A stretch of DNA of 64,000 nt from Chloroflexota bacterium (GTDB lineage Bacteria; Chloroflexota; Dehalococcoidia; Bin125), in NCBI GenBank assembly GCA_028874365.1, contig JAPPJZ010000074.1:17810-81809 (forward strand). Reading direction: 5' to 3'. The stretch's first letter is position 1. Each line of letters begins with the position of its first letter. The notes below the pieces were generated by a model. That model made no database searches, was not told the origin of the DNA, and saw only the letters and a program-made list of their open reading frames with translations. Both the position numbers and the translations under genes were made by a program. Positions 53,836 to 63,723 of this stretch are shown in pieces.

Positions 53836-54495
53836 ATGGAACAACTCGAACCTGACCTCTGGCAGACATCGCCGCGGGCGGTCGCGGATGGCGTGTCGAC
53901 GCGGGCGTATCTGCTGACGAAGCCCTCGGGCAATCTGCTGATCTACAACCTGGGCGAGGACCAGGACGACGACCTGGACTCGATCGAGGAACTGGGCGGC
54001 GTGTCGGTGCAGGTGCTGAGTCACCGGGACGAGGCGAGTCCCGCGCTGGGCAAGGTTCGCGATCGGTTCGCGTCGCGGCTGGCGTATCACGAGGCCGACG
54101 CTGCCGCGATTCGCGAGCAGGGCGAGGCCGATCTGTCCATTGCACCGGGTTGCGACGATCCGGTGCTGTCGGAAGTCGAGATCTTGCATACGCCGGGACA
54201 CACGCCGGGCAGCGTGACGCTTCGCTACGAGTCGCCGCACGGCAAGGCGTACCTGTTTACCGGCGATACGATCGTGCCGGTTTCGGGAGGCTGGGCGACG
54301 GCGGTGTACCCGGATCTGGAGAGCGACGCGTCGGCGCTGGTCGAGAGTCTGACGCGGCTGCGAGATGAATCGGCCGACTTGCTGGTGAGTAGTGCATTTG
54401 TGGGTGCGAGCGGGGTCGTCGAGTTGTCGGCTGAGGCGTGGCGCGAGGCGATTGATGGTCGGATTGCGAGTCTGAGGAAGCGATTCGGAGTCTGA
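53836..54495 (+). CDS. Metallo-beta-lactamase-fold hydrolase, small
   Basis: A 219-residue protein of the metallo-beta-lactamase fold. It has HTPGHTPGSVTL and the strand ending YLFTGDTIV, matching the later metal-binding motifs. The usual HxHxDH motif is only partly kept as SHRDEASPALG, as in DUF4336/YflN-like degenerate members, so metal binding may be reduced. ATG at 53836 with GGAG ten bases upstream; the track ORF starts 339 bases earlier inside the GNAT gene. Confidence 0.75.
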   Translation: MEQLEPDLWQTSPRAVADGVSTRAYLLTKPSGNLLIYNLGEDQDDDLDSIEELGGVSVQVLSHRDEASPALGKVRDRFASRLAYHEADAAAIREQGEADLSIAPGCDDPVLSEVEILHTPGHTPGSVTLRYESPHGKAYLFTGDTIVPVSGGWATAVYPDLESDASALVESLTRLRDESADLLVSSAFVGASGVVELSAEAWREAIDGRIASLRKRFGV

Positions 54496-54581
54496 CAGGC
54501 CGCCCTCGCCTGACATCGTTGACCTGCTGAGGGTGGCTGCGTAGCCTCTGGGTAGCTGCGTCCGGTGGAGGGAGCGATCCG

Positions 54582-56261
54582 ATGACATCGAAACTCCAGG
54601 ACTGGTTGGACGGTCCCTACGCCAAGGCGACTGGGCGATTTCCTGAGCGCCGCGAGGAGTTTCGCCGCTCGTCGGGAGATCCGCTCGACCCTATCTATGT
54701 GAGCGGTGAGAACGGCGAAGTGGACCCGCTGCCGGGCGAGTATCCGTACACGCGCGGGATCCAGCCGACGATGTATCGGGGTCGTCTGTGGACGATGCGT
54801 CAGTACGCGGGGCAGGAGGACGCGGAGGCGTCGAACCGGCGCTACCGGTTCCTGCTTGATCAGGGTCAGACCGGTCTTTCGGTGGCTTTCGACCTGCCCA
54901 CGCAGATTGGCTACGACTCGGATGCGAACATGTCGGAGGGGGAGGTCGGTAAAGTCGGGGTGGCGATCGACTCGATCGAAGACATGCGGACGCTGTTCGA
55001 CCAGATTCCGCTCGACCGGGTGACCACGTCGATGACGATTAACTCCACCGCGAACATCCTGCTCTCTCTCTATGCGGCGGTTGCGGAGGAGCAGGGGGTC
55101 GGCCGCGACAAGATCGGCGGCACCGTCCAGAACGACATCCTGAAGGAGTACATCGCCCGCGGGACGTACATCTACCCGCCACAGGCGTCGATGCGGCTGA
55201 TCACCGACAGCTTCGACTACTGCACGCGTGAGGTGCCTCGCTGGAACACGATCTCGATCTCCGGGTATCACATGCGCGAGGCCGGCTGTACGGCGGCGCA
55301 GGAGATCGGATTCACGCTGGCGAACGCGATCGCATACGTCGAGGCGGCGCTAGAGCAGGGTCTGGAATTCGACAGCTTCGGGCCGCGGCTCTCCTTCTTC
55401 TTCGCCTGTCACAGCAACTTCCTCGAGGAGATCGGCAAGTTCCGAGCTGCGCGGCGGCTCTGGGCCAGCATCGCCCGGGATCGCTTTGGCTCGGAGAATC
55501 AGCGCGCGCAGATGCTGCGCTTCCACACGCAGACCGGCGGCGTGACGCTGACCGCGCAGCAGCCGGACAACAACGTGATTCGCACGACCCTGCAGGCGCT
55601 GGCCGCCGTGCTCGGCGGAACGCAGTCGCTGCACACCAACTCACTCGATGAAGCGCTGGGCTTGCCCTCGGAACACGCGGTCGAGATCGCGCTGCGCACG
55701 CAGCAGGTGATCGGCTATGAGTCGGGCGTCGCCGATGTGATCGACCCACTGGGTGGTTCGTACTACATCGAGCAGACGACCGATGCTCTGGAAGCGGAAG
55801 CACGCAACTACATCGATCAGATTGACGCGCTGGGCGGCGCGGTCTCGGCGATTGAGCAGGGTTACCAGCAGGCTGAGATTCTCGAGGCGGCGTCGAGCTT
55901 CCAGCGCGAGGTCGAGACCGAGGCCGAGGCGGCTCGCGAGGGCGACCGGACCGCCGGCAAGAGCGGTCGCGTGATCGTCGGCGTGAACCGCTTTGAGACC
56001 AATGAAGAATCGGACGTTGAGATTGTCCGCGTTGACCCAACCGTGCGCGAGCGACAGATCGAGAAGCTGGAACGTCTGCGTGACCGGCGCGACCAGTCGG
56101 CGGTGTCGGCGTCGCTCGATGCGATCCAGCAAGCGGCCAACTCGGACGAGAACCTCGTCCCGCTGATGCTGGATGCCGTCAAACAGTCGGCGACCCTGGG
56201 GGAGATATCGGACGCGTTGCGGACGGTCTGGGGCGAGTATCGCGAACGGATCGTCGTGTAG
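54582..56261 (+). CDS. Methylmalonyl-CoA mutase, large catalytic subunit
   Basis: A 559-residue (beta/alpha)8-barrel subunit converting methylmalonyl-CoA and succinyl-CoA by adenosylcobalamin chemistry. [46 protein letters not shown] and [15 protein letters not shown]-like segments are standard. It lacks the C-terminal cobalamin domain; this is supplied by the small protein at 59537. The split form is common in Chloroflexota and archaea. GGAGGGAG precedes the ATG. The related isobutyryl-CoA mutase large subunit is the main alternative; the nearby epimerase favours methylmalonyl-CoA. Confidence 0.93.
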   Translation: MTSKLQDWLDGPYAKATGRFPERREEFRRSSGDPLDPIYVSGENGEVDPLPGEYPYTRGIQPTMYRGRLWTMRQYAGQEDAEASNRRYRFLLDQGQTGLSVAFDLPTQIGYDSDANMSEGEVGKVGVAIDSIEDMRTLFDQIPLDRVTTSMTINSTANILLSLYAAVAEEQGVGRDKIGGTVQNDILKEYIARGTYIYPPQASMRLITDSFDYCTREVPRWNTISISGYHMREAGCTAAQEIGFTLANAIAYVEAALEQGLEFDSFGPRLSFFFACHSNFLEEIGKFRAARRLWASIARDRFGSENQRAQMLRFHTQTGGVTLTAQQPDNNVIRTTLQALAAVLGGTQSLHTNSLDEALGLPSEHAVEIALRTQQVIGYESGVADVIDPLGGSYYIEQTTDALEAEARNYIDQIDALGGAVSAIEQGYQQAEILEAASSFQREVETEAEAAREGDRTAGKSGRVIVGVNRFETNEESDVEIVRVDPTVRERQIEKLERLRDRRDQSAVSASLDAIQQAANSDENLVPLMLDAVKQSATLGEISDALRTVWGEYRERIVV

Positions 56262-56280
56262 GGCGAACGAGGTCTGAGAC

Positions 56281-56820
56281 GTGCCATTCGGAAGAAGAAC
56301 GATGGGGCGAAAATCGGCCGGCGCTACGGGTGGTCGATCCGAGCATGACTGGTCGGACGCGCAGCGGTTGCGCTACTGGTGGCAAGCCGAGCGCGAGTTG
56401 CTGTTGAACACGCTGTCGGCAGTGCCGGAGGACCGGGTCGACGATGCACTCGCCGACGGCGCCTGGTCTGCGAAGGGGATGGCGGCTCACCGCCTGTTCT
56501 GGGAAGCGGAGGAGCGCGCGGCGATCGAGGAACACCTGGGCGGCGCGTTTCCCTCTCTGCTGGATTTCCCTACGCGACGGATTGATTCGACCAATGCCGC
56601 GGCGGTGGCGTCGCTGGGGGATCGGCGGCTGTCGGCCCTGATTCGGGCGCTGCAGGACTTGCGCGGTCGCACGGCTACGCTGGTGGAGCGCATCCCCGAT
56701 GCGGATCTGAACACCCAGGGCAACCCGGCGCGAATCCTGCTCGGCGTGGCGCTGGAGCACGATCGGGAGCATCGGCGGGAGCTTGAGGCGAGATTCGGAC
56801 CAACTTCGCAGGATGAGTGA
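56281..56820 (+). CDS. DinB-superfamily protein
   Basis: A 179-residue four-helix protein of the DinB/YfiT-like superfamily. ADGAWSAKGMAAHRLFWEAEER is the classical second-helix His segment, and LGVALEHDREHRREL holds the C-terminal His pair of the metal site. Members include thiol transferases and damage-inducible proteins; the substrate is unknown. It follows the mutase by 19 bases. The start is GTG at 56281 or ATG at 56302 (MGRKS). Confidence 0.82.
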   Translation: MPFGRRTMGRKSAGATGGRSEHDWSDAQRLRYWWQAERELLLNTLSAVPEDRVDDALADGAWSAKGMAAHRLFWEAEERAAIEEHLGGAFPSLLDFPTRRIDSTNAAAVASLGDRRLSALIRALQDLRGRTATLVERIPDADLNTQGNPARILLGVALEHDREHRRELEARFGPTSQDE

Positions 56821-56847
56821 CGCACCGTTGAGCGAGACGGGAACATC

Positions 56848-57663
56848 ATGGCACTGACACGCATTCACCACATCGGCATAGCTGTGCACGACGCGGACAA
56901 GACCGCCGAGGTCTGGCGCGACACCTTCGGTCTGGAGACAGCGCTCGACACCGAGCTCGAATCGCAGGGGGTGCGCGGCGTGATCTTTCCGCTCGACAAC
57001 TGCGAGATTGAATTGCTCCAACCGACCCGCGAAGGCACCGGAATCTCCAAGTACCTCGAAACCAACGGCGAGGGCTTTCACCACATCTGCTTCGAGTCGA
57101 CCGACGTGGCCGGCGACCTGATCGCGGCCCGCGATACGGGCATGCAAATGATCGACGAAGAGCCGCGCGTCGGGCTGACGGGGATGATCGGGTTCATCCA
57201 CCCTCGTTCGAACCACGGGGTGTTGATCGAGTACGCTCAGCCGCCCGATGACGCGCCGCAGCATTCCGGGCCGACGTCGGGACCGGGACCGCACGCCCTG
57301 CATCACATGACGGTTGCGGTGCATGAGATCTGGCCGGTCCAAGACGAGTGGACCGAGCGTTATGGCCTGTCGGTGGGCCGACATGCGCAGGCCGAGGCTC
57401 TTGGCATCGAAGCACAGTTCCTCGGCATCGGTCCGACCGATATCGAGCTGGTGCGACCGCTCGAGGGGAGTGGGGGACCGCTGCCGCGCAAGCTCGACAG
57501 CTCGGGCGAGGGCATGTTCATGCTGGCCCTGACGGTTCGCGACGCGGAGGCGTCGGTTACGCACCTGCGCGGCGAAGGCTGGACCGTGACCGACGCGAAC
57601 GCCGGCGCGTTCATTTCGCCGAAGCACACTTATGGTGCGCGGTTGCGCCTGTCGGAGGCATAG
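56848..57663 (+). CDS. Methylmalonyl-CoA epimerase-like protein with two VOC domains
   Basis: A 271-residue protein with two vicinal-oxygen-chelate modules. The first half matches methylmalonyl-CoA epimerase: TRIHHIGIAVHD, EIELLQPTREGTGISKYL, GEGFHHICFE and a HPRSNHGVLIEYAQP end. The usual epimerase is one such unit (about 135-150 residues). The second VOC unit (about 145-271: HALHHMTVAVHE, DIELVRPL, GEGMFMLALTV) has lost some metal-ligand positions. It should interconvert R- and S-methylmalonyl-CoA for the mutase. The tandem fusion is less common. Confidence 0.85.
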   Translation: MALTRIHHIGIAVHDADKTAEVWRDTFGLETALDTELESQGVRGVIFPLDNCEIELLQPTREGTGISKYLETNGEGFHHICFESTDVAGDLIAARDTGMQMIDEEPRVGLTGMIGFIHPRSNHGVLIEYAQPPDDAPQHSGPTSGPGPHALHHMTVAVHEIWPVQDEWTERYGLSVGRHAQAEALGIEAQFLGIGPTDIELVRPLEGSGGPLPRKLDSSGEGMFMLALTVRDAEASVTHLRGEGWTVTDANAGAFISPKHTYGARLRLSEA

Positions 57664-57722
57664 CCGGAGACTCGCGTCACGTTGACGCTATTCTATGCTC
57701 ATCAGGTACGGGAACGTTCCGG

Positions 57723-59261
57723 GTGATCAAAGTGAACTGTTACCACATTGTGTTCCGGTCGGTGGGTGCAGCGGCGTTGATTGCGTTCGCGGCGCTAACT
57801 GCAGTGTTCGTAGGGAACTGGATCGCACTAAGCCCTCCTTCAACAGTCGAGGCCGAAGACACAGAAGAAGCAACGGTCCGAATATCAGCTAAGCGCTTGG
57901 CGAACGAGCTGACAGAGTTTGGATTGCAGGTCTATTCGGAAGGTGAATGGGCCGCAGACCGTACGTTGCCGCGCCTTCGAAGCTTGAGCCCCAATGCTGA
58001 CGTGAATCGGTGGTACCGCAGTTCGTCTATTGAGCTCGATAGTGGTCACCTTGTGCGGATCGTCGCTCGATTGCTTGAGACGGGTCAGTTCGAGGTGGGA
58101 TTGCACGAAATCGTAGACGGGCAAGACAGCGAGAGGAGAATTCCTCAAACCCGCCTGTTCCCCCGTAGTCCAACGGTCGATCAATGGCTGAACACCTCGG
58201 CGTTGGTCTTGGCAAACCCGGATCCAGGGCCTCCGCACACTCCGCTAGTTGGTACGAGTGGATGGGTGGGTTTAGATATCGAATATACCTCTTGGTACAA
58301 CAATGATGGCGTACACACCTGGGTGCGCAGCGGCACCTCGGTATCCAAAGTGGTGGACGCAGAGGAAGAAGCACTCCCGAGGAGTCTGTACCTGACTCAG
58401 GCATGCGGAAACAGCCAAGAGCGAACCTTGCGGATTGAGGGATTGTCGGGATCAGACGAGCCGATCACAGTCATGTCTGACCAAGATCCGAATACGGTCG
58501 AGATTGACTTGGCGACGGACGAGGACGATGCGGAGACCCAATACTGGCGGCTGTACAGCGTCGGCGGACAGAGCTGGCTCTCCGCCGACGAGCACGCGTC
58601 CAACTTGCTAGTGCGATTGCGCGAAGCTTCAACAGCTACGGTCACAATCATCGGTTCTGGCCTGACGCCGGCGACATTCAACGTTGATGGCATGTTCGAC
58701 ACGCCGGTTCAGGGGAACATTGACAACTGCGGCAATTACATCGAGCCGACTTGGCAGCCAATCACCCAGGCTCAGAGTGGTGGACTGACACCTGGCGTCT
58801 ACTACAGGGTGGATTACCCCCAGTGGCTCGGCGGCGAGCGTCGCACCTACGTAACCTTGGACGCCAGTGGAGAGCGGACCGGCGCTGACGGCAGCCACGT
58901 CGACCTAACCGTCGATTGTCGTCGAGGCGACCGATCGATTCAGATTGGCTTCCTCCCGTCCGGTATTGGCGAGTATGCGGTTCGCAGCCGCATTGACGAA
59001 GCTGGTTGGACCCAAGCAACGTGGATCATCATGTCGCTCGGCAGCGATCAGACGTACACCAACCCACCACTCGACTACGAGGATCTCCGTACGGGCACGA
59101 CACTCCAGGTCGAGATTCCGCTGATCCCGACCCTGGGGTTGTCCTTCGATCTGGCAGCGCTCTTCAGTACCCCGGTCCAGGCCAATATTGACAACTGCGG
59201 CGTTCCAGAGTGGCCGGAGCCCGAGTCGACGCAGGTAGCGAATGACGATGTCGGCGGGTAG
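57723..59261 (+). CDS. Extracytoplasmic repeat protein of unknown function
   Basis: About 512 residues with an N-terminal membrane helix (ALIAFAALTAVFVGNWIA). Residues about 45-160 contain two copies of the motif also found in the protein at 10588 (RISAKRLANELTEFGLQ..., RIVARLLETGQFEVGLH...WLNTSAL). Later parts hold two copies of a beta module ending FDTPVQGNIDNCG and FSTPVQANIDNCG. GTG at 57723 is used; a perfect palindrome GGAACGTTCC (57711-57720) lies just in front, where a ribosome-binding site would be. It splits the methylmalonyl-CoA cluster and has no evident metabolic role. Confidence 0.65.
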   Translation: MIKVNCYHIVFRSVGAAALIAFAALTAVFVGNWIALSPPSTVEAEDTEEATVRISAKRLANELTEFGLQVYSEGEWAADRTLPRLRSLSPNADVNRWYRSSSIELDSGHLVRIVARLLETGQFEVGLHEIVDGQDSERRIPQTRLFPRSPTVDQWLNTSALVLANPDPGPPHTPLVGTSGWVGLDIEYTSWYNNDGVHTWVRSGTSVSKVVDAEEEALPRSLYLTQACGNSQERTLRIEGLSGSDEPITVMSDQDPNTVEIDLATDEDDAETQYWRLYSVGGQSWLSADEHASNLLVRLREASTATVTIIGSGLTPATFNVDGMFDTPVQGNIDNCGNYIEPTWQPITQAQSGGLTPGVYYRVDYPQWLGGERRTYVTLDASGERTGADGSHVDLTVDCRRGDRSIQIGFLPSGIGEYAVRSRIDEAGWTQATWIIMSLGSDQTYTNPPLDYEDLRTGTTLQVEIPLIPTLGLSFDLAALFSTPVQANIDNCGVPEWPEPESTQVANDDVGG

Positions 59262-59281
59262 CTAGAGGTCGACGGAAATCG

Positions 59282-59404
59282 CGCACGTTCAACGTCGATG
59301 ACTCCAGGTTGCGGCCTGGCACGTTCGAACGGAGTGGCGTTTTCGACAGACCGGGTTCGCAATACATCGACGAGTGCGGCAAGTGCGTGTCTGGGGAGAC
59401 TTGA
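59282..59404 (+). pseudogene. Remnant of a third TFNVD...IDxCG repeat module
   Basis: Downstream of the stop, in another frame, the sequence reads TFNVDDS, then GVFDRPGSQYIDECGK, paralleling TFNVDG...FDTPVQGNIDNCG in the gene before. It suggests the protein once had another module that was cut off by a frameshift. Confidence 0.5.
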
Positions 59405-59536
59405 TAACCGGGTCAGCTGCGTAGCAGGCGGGATCGACCCTAACCGCCCCCAGTCGAACTCACCCCCGACGGGTTCGGGGTTGAACGATGCCTCGTGGGA
59501 GTATTCTGCTCCTGTAGGGCATGTGGGAGGTCCGGC

Positions 59537-59962
59537 ATGAGCGAAACCGTCGTTGAACAGATTCGAGTGCTGGTGGCGAAGCCGGGGCTGGATGGACACG
59601 ATCGGGGCGCGAAGATCGTTGCGCGGGCGCTTCGGGATGCCGGGATGGAAGTGATCTATACGGGTATCCGCCAGACGCCAGACATGATCGCCGAGTCGGC
59701 TCTGCAGGAGGACGTGCACGTGGTTGCGCTGTCGGTGCTGTCGGGGGCTCACCTCGAATTGTTCCCGCGGGTGGTCGACGCCTGTCGCGAACGCGGCATC
59801 ACTCCTGAGAACACGCTGTTCCTCGGCGGCGGCATCATTCCGGACGAGGACGCGGACGCGCTCAAAGAGACTGGTTTCTCCGCGGTCTTTGGGCCCGGCG
59901 CGCATACCGGCGACATCGCCGAATACGTGAGGGCCCACGTTCCCGAGCTTGACCGTTCGTGA
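59537..59962 (+). CDS. Methylmalonyl-CoA mutase, small cobalamin-binding subunit
   Basis: A 141-residue B12-binding domain with the DxHxxG cobalamin-binding motif in LDGHDRGAK, followed by [10 protein letters not shown] and [14 protein letters not shown]. It is the partner of the large subunit at 54582. ATG at 59537 has GGGAGG seven bases upstream; the track start is 14 codons too early. Its stop overlaps the start of meaB (GTGA). Confidence 0.94.
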   Translation: MSETVVEQIRVLVAKPGLDGHDRGAKIVARALRDAGMEVIYTGIRQTPDMIAESALQEDVHVVALSVLSGAHLELFPRVVDACRERGITPENTLFLGGGIIPDEDADALKETGFSAVFGPGAHTGDIAEYVRAHVPELDRS

Positions 59963-60936
59963 CGATCGAGGCTGTTCACACTCCGACCGCTCAACTCTCC
60001 GGCCGACTGGCCGAGCTTGAGCAGCGCCTGCTGGCCAAGGATCGGCGCGCGCTGGCGCGAGTGCTGAGCTGGGTCGAAAGCGGCGACCAGCGTGGACGCG
60101 AGATGCTTCGCGCGCTGTATCCACGCAGCGGGCGGGCGCGGACGATCGGCCTGACCGGATCGCCGGGCGCCGGCAAGAGCACGGTGACGAACGAGCTGGC
60201 CAAGGCGTATCGACAACGGGGCGAGAGCGTCGGGATCGTGGCGATCGACCCATCGTCGCCGTACACGATGGGCGCCATCCTGGGCGACCGGGTGCGGATG
60301 ACGGAGCTGTACTCCGATCCAGATGTATTCATCCGCTCTCTCGCTTCGCGCGGCGCGCTCGGGGGCCTCTCGGCGGCGACGCAGGACGTGGTTCACGTAC
60401 TCGACGCCTACGGCAAGGACGTGATCCTGATCGAAACCGTCGGCGCGGGGCAAGACGAAGTGGACATCGCGGGGGCGGCGCAGACGACGGTACTCGTCAA
60501 CACGCCCAACATGGGCGACGAGGTGCAGACGTTGAAGGCGGGGATCATGGAGATCGCGGATGTGCTCGCCGTGAACAAGTCCGATCTACCGGGCGCAGAC
60601 CGGATGGTGTCGGCGCTGAAGGCGCTGCTCTCGCTGAATCCCGATCGCGGTTGGGATCCGCCCGTCGTGAGAGTCGTCGCGACGCAGGGTGAGGGGACCG
60701 AGAAGCTGGTCGAGGCTTGCGACGCGCACTTCGACGAGTTGCAATCGTCTGGCAGGCTGGAGTCGGCCGAGCTGGAACGAGCGCGTCAGCAGATCACCGC
60801 GTTGGCGCGGGCCAATCTGCTCAACCAGCTACACACGGAAGCGGGCGAGGCACGGCTGGGCCGATTGGCCAACGACGTCGCTGCGCGCGTCGCCGATCCG
60901 CACACCGCGGCGGCGGCCTGGCTGGCCGGATCATGA
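59959..60936 (+). CDS. meaB: Methylmalonyl-CoA mutase G-protein chaperone MeaB/ArgK
   Basis: A 325-residue P-loop GTPase guarding and reloading the mutase's cobalamin. Seen: [18 protein letters not shown] (P loop), [20 protein letters not shown] (switch I region), [13 protein letters not shown] (switch II), NKSDLPGAD. The start is the GTG overlapping the B12-subunit stop. The end overlaps the next gene (ATGA). It completes the mutase module. Confidence 0.95.
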   Translation: MTIEAVHTPTAQLSGRLAELEQRLLAKDRRALARVLSWVESGDQRGREMLRALYPRSGRARTIGLTGSPGAGKSTVTNELAKAYRQRGESVGIVAIDPSSPYTMGAILGDRVRMTELYSDPDVFIRSLASRGALGGLSAATQDVVHVLDAYGKDVILIETVGAGQDEVDIAGAAQTTVLVNTPNMGDEVQTLKAGIMEIADVLAVNKSDLPGADRMVSALKALLSLNPDRGWDPPVVRVVATQGEGTEKLVEACDAHFDELQSSGRLESAELERARQQITALARANLLNQLHTEAGEARLGRLANDVAARVADPHTAAAAWLAGS

Positions 60937-61610
60937 GTCAGTCCGATGCCGTCCAGCGGCTACAGATTCGCTTCGCGGCGGAGGGTCCGCTGAAGTACGT
61001 CTCGCACCTCGACCTGATGCGTGTCTGGGAGCGGGTTTGCAAACGCGCCGGTCTGCCTCTGGCGTCATCGCGTGGCTTTTCGCCGAGGCCCAAGATTGCA
61101 CTCGCTGCGCCGCTGGCGGTGGGCGCGACCTCGGAGGCGGAGATTCTCGACCTTCTGCTGACTGAGCGCGTCGATTTGCAGTCAACGATGCGTGCTCTGT
61201 CGGACGAGCTCACGGCGGGACTCCGGATCATCGAAATCGGTGAGGGTCCGCTCAAGCAGGAGTCATTGCAGTCGATGCTGCGCGCGGCCTGCTACGAGGT
61301 TGAGGTGTCCGACCGTCGCTCGCCTGACGAGTGGCGGCTGGCGATTGACGAGTTGCTGGCTCGTGATGAGATTCCGTGGAGTCAACGGCGGGGCAAAGAG
61401 ACGAAGTCCTACGACCTGCGTCCGCTGATCCTCGAGATTGATTTGTTGGATGTGCAGGACGGGATCGCCCGGTTGGCGATGAGGCTGCGCAATGATGAGC
61501 GCGGCGCCGGACGTCCGGAGCAGGTCACACTTGCCCTCGGCGCGGTCGAGGAACCGACGCGCATTCATCGCACGGCGATTGAGTTGGCCTCGGAGCCAGT
61601 GACGGCATGA
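60933..61610 (+). CDS. DUF2344 (TIGR03936) radical-SAM-associated protein
   Basis: A 225-residue DUF2344 protein: RLQIRFAAEGPLKYVSHLDLMRVWERVCKRAGLPLASSRGFSPRPKI is the standard opening in separate motif blocks. It is normally encoded next to, or fused with, a B12-binding radical SAM protein; none is here. The role is unknown, perhaps RNA modification. ATG at 60933 overlaps the meaB stop, and its own stop overlaps the phosphatase start. The track ORF starts far too early. Confidence 0.9.
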   Translation: MSQSDAVQRLQIRFAAEGPLKYVSHLDLMRVWERVCKRAGLPLASSRGFSPRPKIALAAPLAVGATSEAEILDLLLTERVDLQSTMRALSDELTAGLRIIEIGEGPLKQESLQSMLRAACYEVEVSDRRSPDEWRLAIDELLARDEIPWSQRRGKETKSYDLRPLILEIDLLDVQDGIARLAMRLRNDERGAGRPEQVTLALGAVEEPTRIHRTAIELASEPVTA

Positions 61611-62221
61611 AGCGGGTTCTTCTCCTGCGTCACGTGGAGTCGGAAGCGAACAAGGCTGGCGTCGGCCTGGGACGCACCGACTCTCCGCCGACCGCGCTGG
61701 GATTGCGGCAACTGGACGCTACAGTGGCGGCTCTGCGCGAGGAGGCGATCACTCGCGTCGTGACCAGTCCGCTTTCGCGAGCGCGACTGCTTGCCGAGGC
61801 GATCGCGGAATCTCACGGACTCGAAGCGGTTGCATGCGATGAGTTGCTGGAGCTTGATGTCGGCGAGATGGAAGGGCTTGAGTGGCCGGTTGCTCGAGCT
61901 CGATACGGCAAGTTCCTCGATGCCTGGCGGAGTGACGATTCGCTCAACGTCACGATGCCCGGCGGCGAATCGCTCGCCGATGTCTATCGCAGGTCGCACG
62001 GCGTCTTCGATGAACTCGTTGCCGACCGCTCCGATGGAACCGGCCTGATCGTGACGCACAACTTTGTCGTCAAACTGCTTGCGGCGCATGCCCTGGCAAT
62101 GCCACCGGACGCCTGGCGTCGAATCGACACGTCGTTGGCCGGGATTACCTCGTTTCGGATCGACGATGGCACGCCGGTCCTGGAGCGTCTGAACGATCGG
62201 CATCACGTCGCCGGTCTGTAG
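61607..62221 (+). CDS. Histidine phosphatase (phosphoglycerate-mutase-like)
   Basis: A 204-residue member of the histidine phosphatase superfamily. The phospho-His loop reads RHVESEANKAG (usual RHGE, with Val replacing Gly), followed by SPLSRARLLAEAI, the acid in LDVGEMEGLEW, and the second His in VTHNFVVKLL. The substrate could be a sugar phosphate, alpha-ribazole phosphate or phosphoserine; none is favoured. Translationally coupled to the DUF2344 gene. Confidence 0.88.
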   Translation: MKRVLLLRHVESEANKAGVGLGRTDSPPTALGLRQLDATVAALREEAITRVVTSPLSRARLLAEAIAESHGLEAVACDELLELDVGEMEGLEWPVARARYGKFLDAWRSDDSLNVTMPGGESLADVYRRSHGVFDELVADRSDGTGLIVTHNFVVKLLAAHALAMPPDAWRRIDTSLAGITSFRIDDGTPVLERLNDRHHVAGL

Positions 62222-62271
62222 CCGCTCGCAGAGGTGTAGAGTGCCAACGGCGGCGGCGCAGCTCGCGCAGC

Positions 62272-62679
62272 ATGGACGACACTACGGCCGATCCCTTGAC
62301 CGCGCCCAGGCGCCGGACCGAACCCAGGCCGGCGGCGTTGCCCTGGATTGTTCGGCGGATCGCGTTCGTCGGCGCACTGTTGGCGGTTGGCTTTGTCGTC
62401 TTTAGCGGAGTCGAGGGACTCGTCCAGGCCAATAGCCTCGACGACCGCATCGCGAGCACACAGGCGGAGATCGAGGAGCTACGGCGCGACGCGGATCAGC
62501 TCGCTGCGCTCGTCGCCTGGTTGGATTCCGATGCCTACATCGAACGCATCGCCCGCGAGGATCTCGGCATGGTCCGGCCGGGCGAGGAATCGTTCGCGGT
62601 TCATGCGCCGCAGCGCGGTCAGCTCGAGATCGTTAGCACTCCCTGGTGGGCCAATCTCCTCCCGAAGGACACCGAGTAG
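62272..62679 (+). CDS. Septum formation initiator (FtsB/DivIC-like)
   Basis: A 135-residue protein with a basic cytoplasmic end, one membrane helix (about 27-47, IAFVGALLAVGFVVFSGVEG) and a coiled coil (NSLDDRIASTQAEIEELRRDADQL), followed by the DivIC-type YIERIAREDLGMVRPGE. It should belong to the FtsB/L/Q divisome subcomplex. It precedes tilS by 18 bases, a pairing seen in many bacteria. Confidence 0.9.
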   Translation: MDDTTADPLTAPRRRTEPRPAALPWIVRRIAFVGALLAVGFVVFSGVEGLVQANSLDDRIASTQAEIEELRRDADQLAALVAWLDSDAYIERIAREDLGMVRPGEESFAVHAPQRGQLEIVSTPWWANLLPKDTE

Positions 62680-62697
62680 GTCCGGCTGGAGCATTTC

Positions 62698-63723
62698 GTG
62701 ACGCACCCGAACGTCCGCGCGATCCGCGAGATCGGACGCCGCGCGGCGCGCAACGTGGTTGAGCTACTTGGGGTCGGGTACGAGCGTCCGTTGATTGCGG
62801 CGGTGTCGGGAGGCGCGGATTCTTCGGCGATGCTGCTGCTGCTCGCCGACACCAGCGCCAGGCACGGTTGGAGCCTGCGGGCCGTACATGTTGATCACCT
62901 GATCCAATCGGAATCTGTCCGCGAGATGTTTCGATCGTCTAGTCGACAGCTCGCGGTTCTGGCTGGAGTGCCATACTACGTAGCCGAAGCGGACGCGCCG
63001 TCGGAGGCTGAACGTGCATCCGGTGGGCTTGAGGCGGCGGCTCGCGCGGTGCGATATCGGGCGTTGAAGGAAGTGGCGCTGGATTGCGGTGCGCCGGCCA
63101 TCGTCGTGGCTCACACGCGGGACGACCAGGCGGAGACGGTCCTGCTTCATATGATCCGCGGCTCGGGGCTCGACGGCCTGAGTGGGATGCCGGCGGTCCG
63201 TGATCTGCGCGACGGCGTGCGTCTGGGCCGTCCGCTGTTGGACGTGACGAGAGCGGAGACGGTGGCGGTCTGCGAGGCGTACGGTGTGACGCCGGCCGAG
63301 GATCCGTCCAATGACGAGCCGGCTTACATGCGAAACCGGGTTCGGCAATCGCTGCTGCCGATGCTCGAGTCGTTCAATCCGAACATCGCCGAGCGATTGG
63401 CCGAGCTGGCGAAATCGGTGGGGGCCGATCGCGAGCTGCTGGAACTGGTCGGCAGCCAGACGCTGGAGCAGGTGCGTGGAGCGAGCGGCGAGCTGGCGCG
63501 TCGGCAGTTCCTGGCGCTCCCGGGCCAACTCCAGGTACGCGTGATCAGGTCACTCTGCGCCGAGCAGGGGATCACGTTGACGGCGGAGCGCACGGCTGCG
63601 GTGCTGCAGGTGATTCTTCACGGTCATGGCGTGGTGGAGCTGTCTGGTGGACATCATCTGACTGTGGCGAGGGGCACAATTGCGCTTGTTCCACTGTGTC
63701 CACCGGAGGATGTGGCTGGTTGA
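62698..63723 (+). CDS. tilS: tRNA(Ile)-lysidine synthase
   Basis: A 341-residue TilS, converting the wobble C of tRNA-Ile2(CAT) to lysidine. PP-loop AVSGGADSSAM, AVHVDHLI, HTRDDQAETVLLHMIRGSGLDGLSGM and EDPSNDEPAYMRNRVRQSLLPML are standard. The first 20 residues precede the PP-loop. It starts with GTG. Its TGA stop overlaps the -35 box of the following rRNA promoter. Confidence 0.95.
   Translation: MTHPNVRAIREIGRRAARNVVELLGVGYERPLIAAVSGGADSSAMLLLLADTSARHGWSLRAVHVDHLIQSESVREMFRSSSRQLAVLAGVPYYVAEADAPSEAERASGGLEAAARAVRYRALKEVALDCGAPAIVVAHTRDDQAETVLLHMIRGSGLDGLSGMPAVRDLRDGVRLGRPLLDVTRAETVAVCEAYGVTPAEDPSNDEPAYMRNRVRQSLLPMLESFNPNIAERLAELAKSVGADRELLELVGSQTLEQVRGASGELARRQFLALPGQLQVRVIRSLCAEQGITLTAERTAAVLQVILHGHGVVELSGGHHLTVARGTIALVPLCPPEDVAG

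Noticed and set aside
57348-57722. N-terminal extension of the repeat protein in the ORF track
   Set aside because: It overlaps the epimerase gene in another frame; a membrane helix with GTG start at 57723 is the natural N-terminus.
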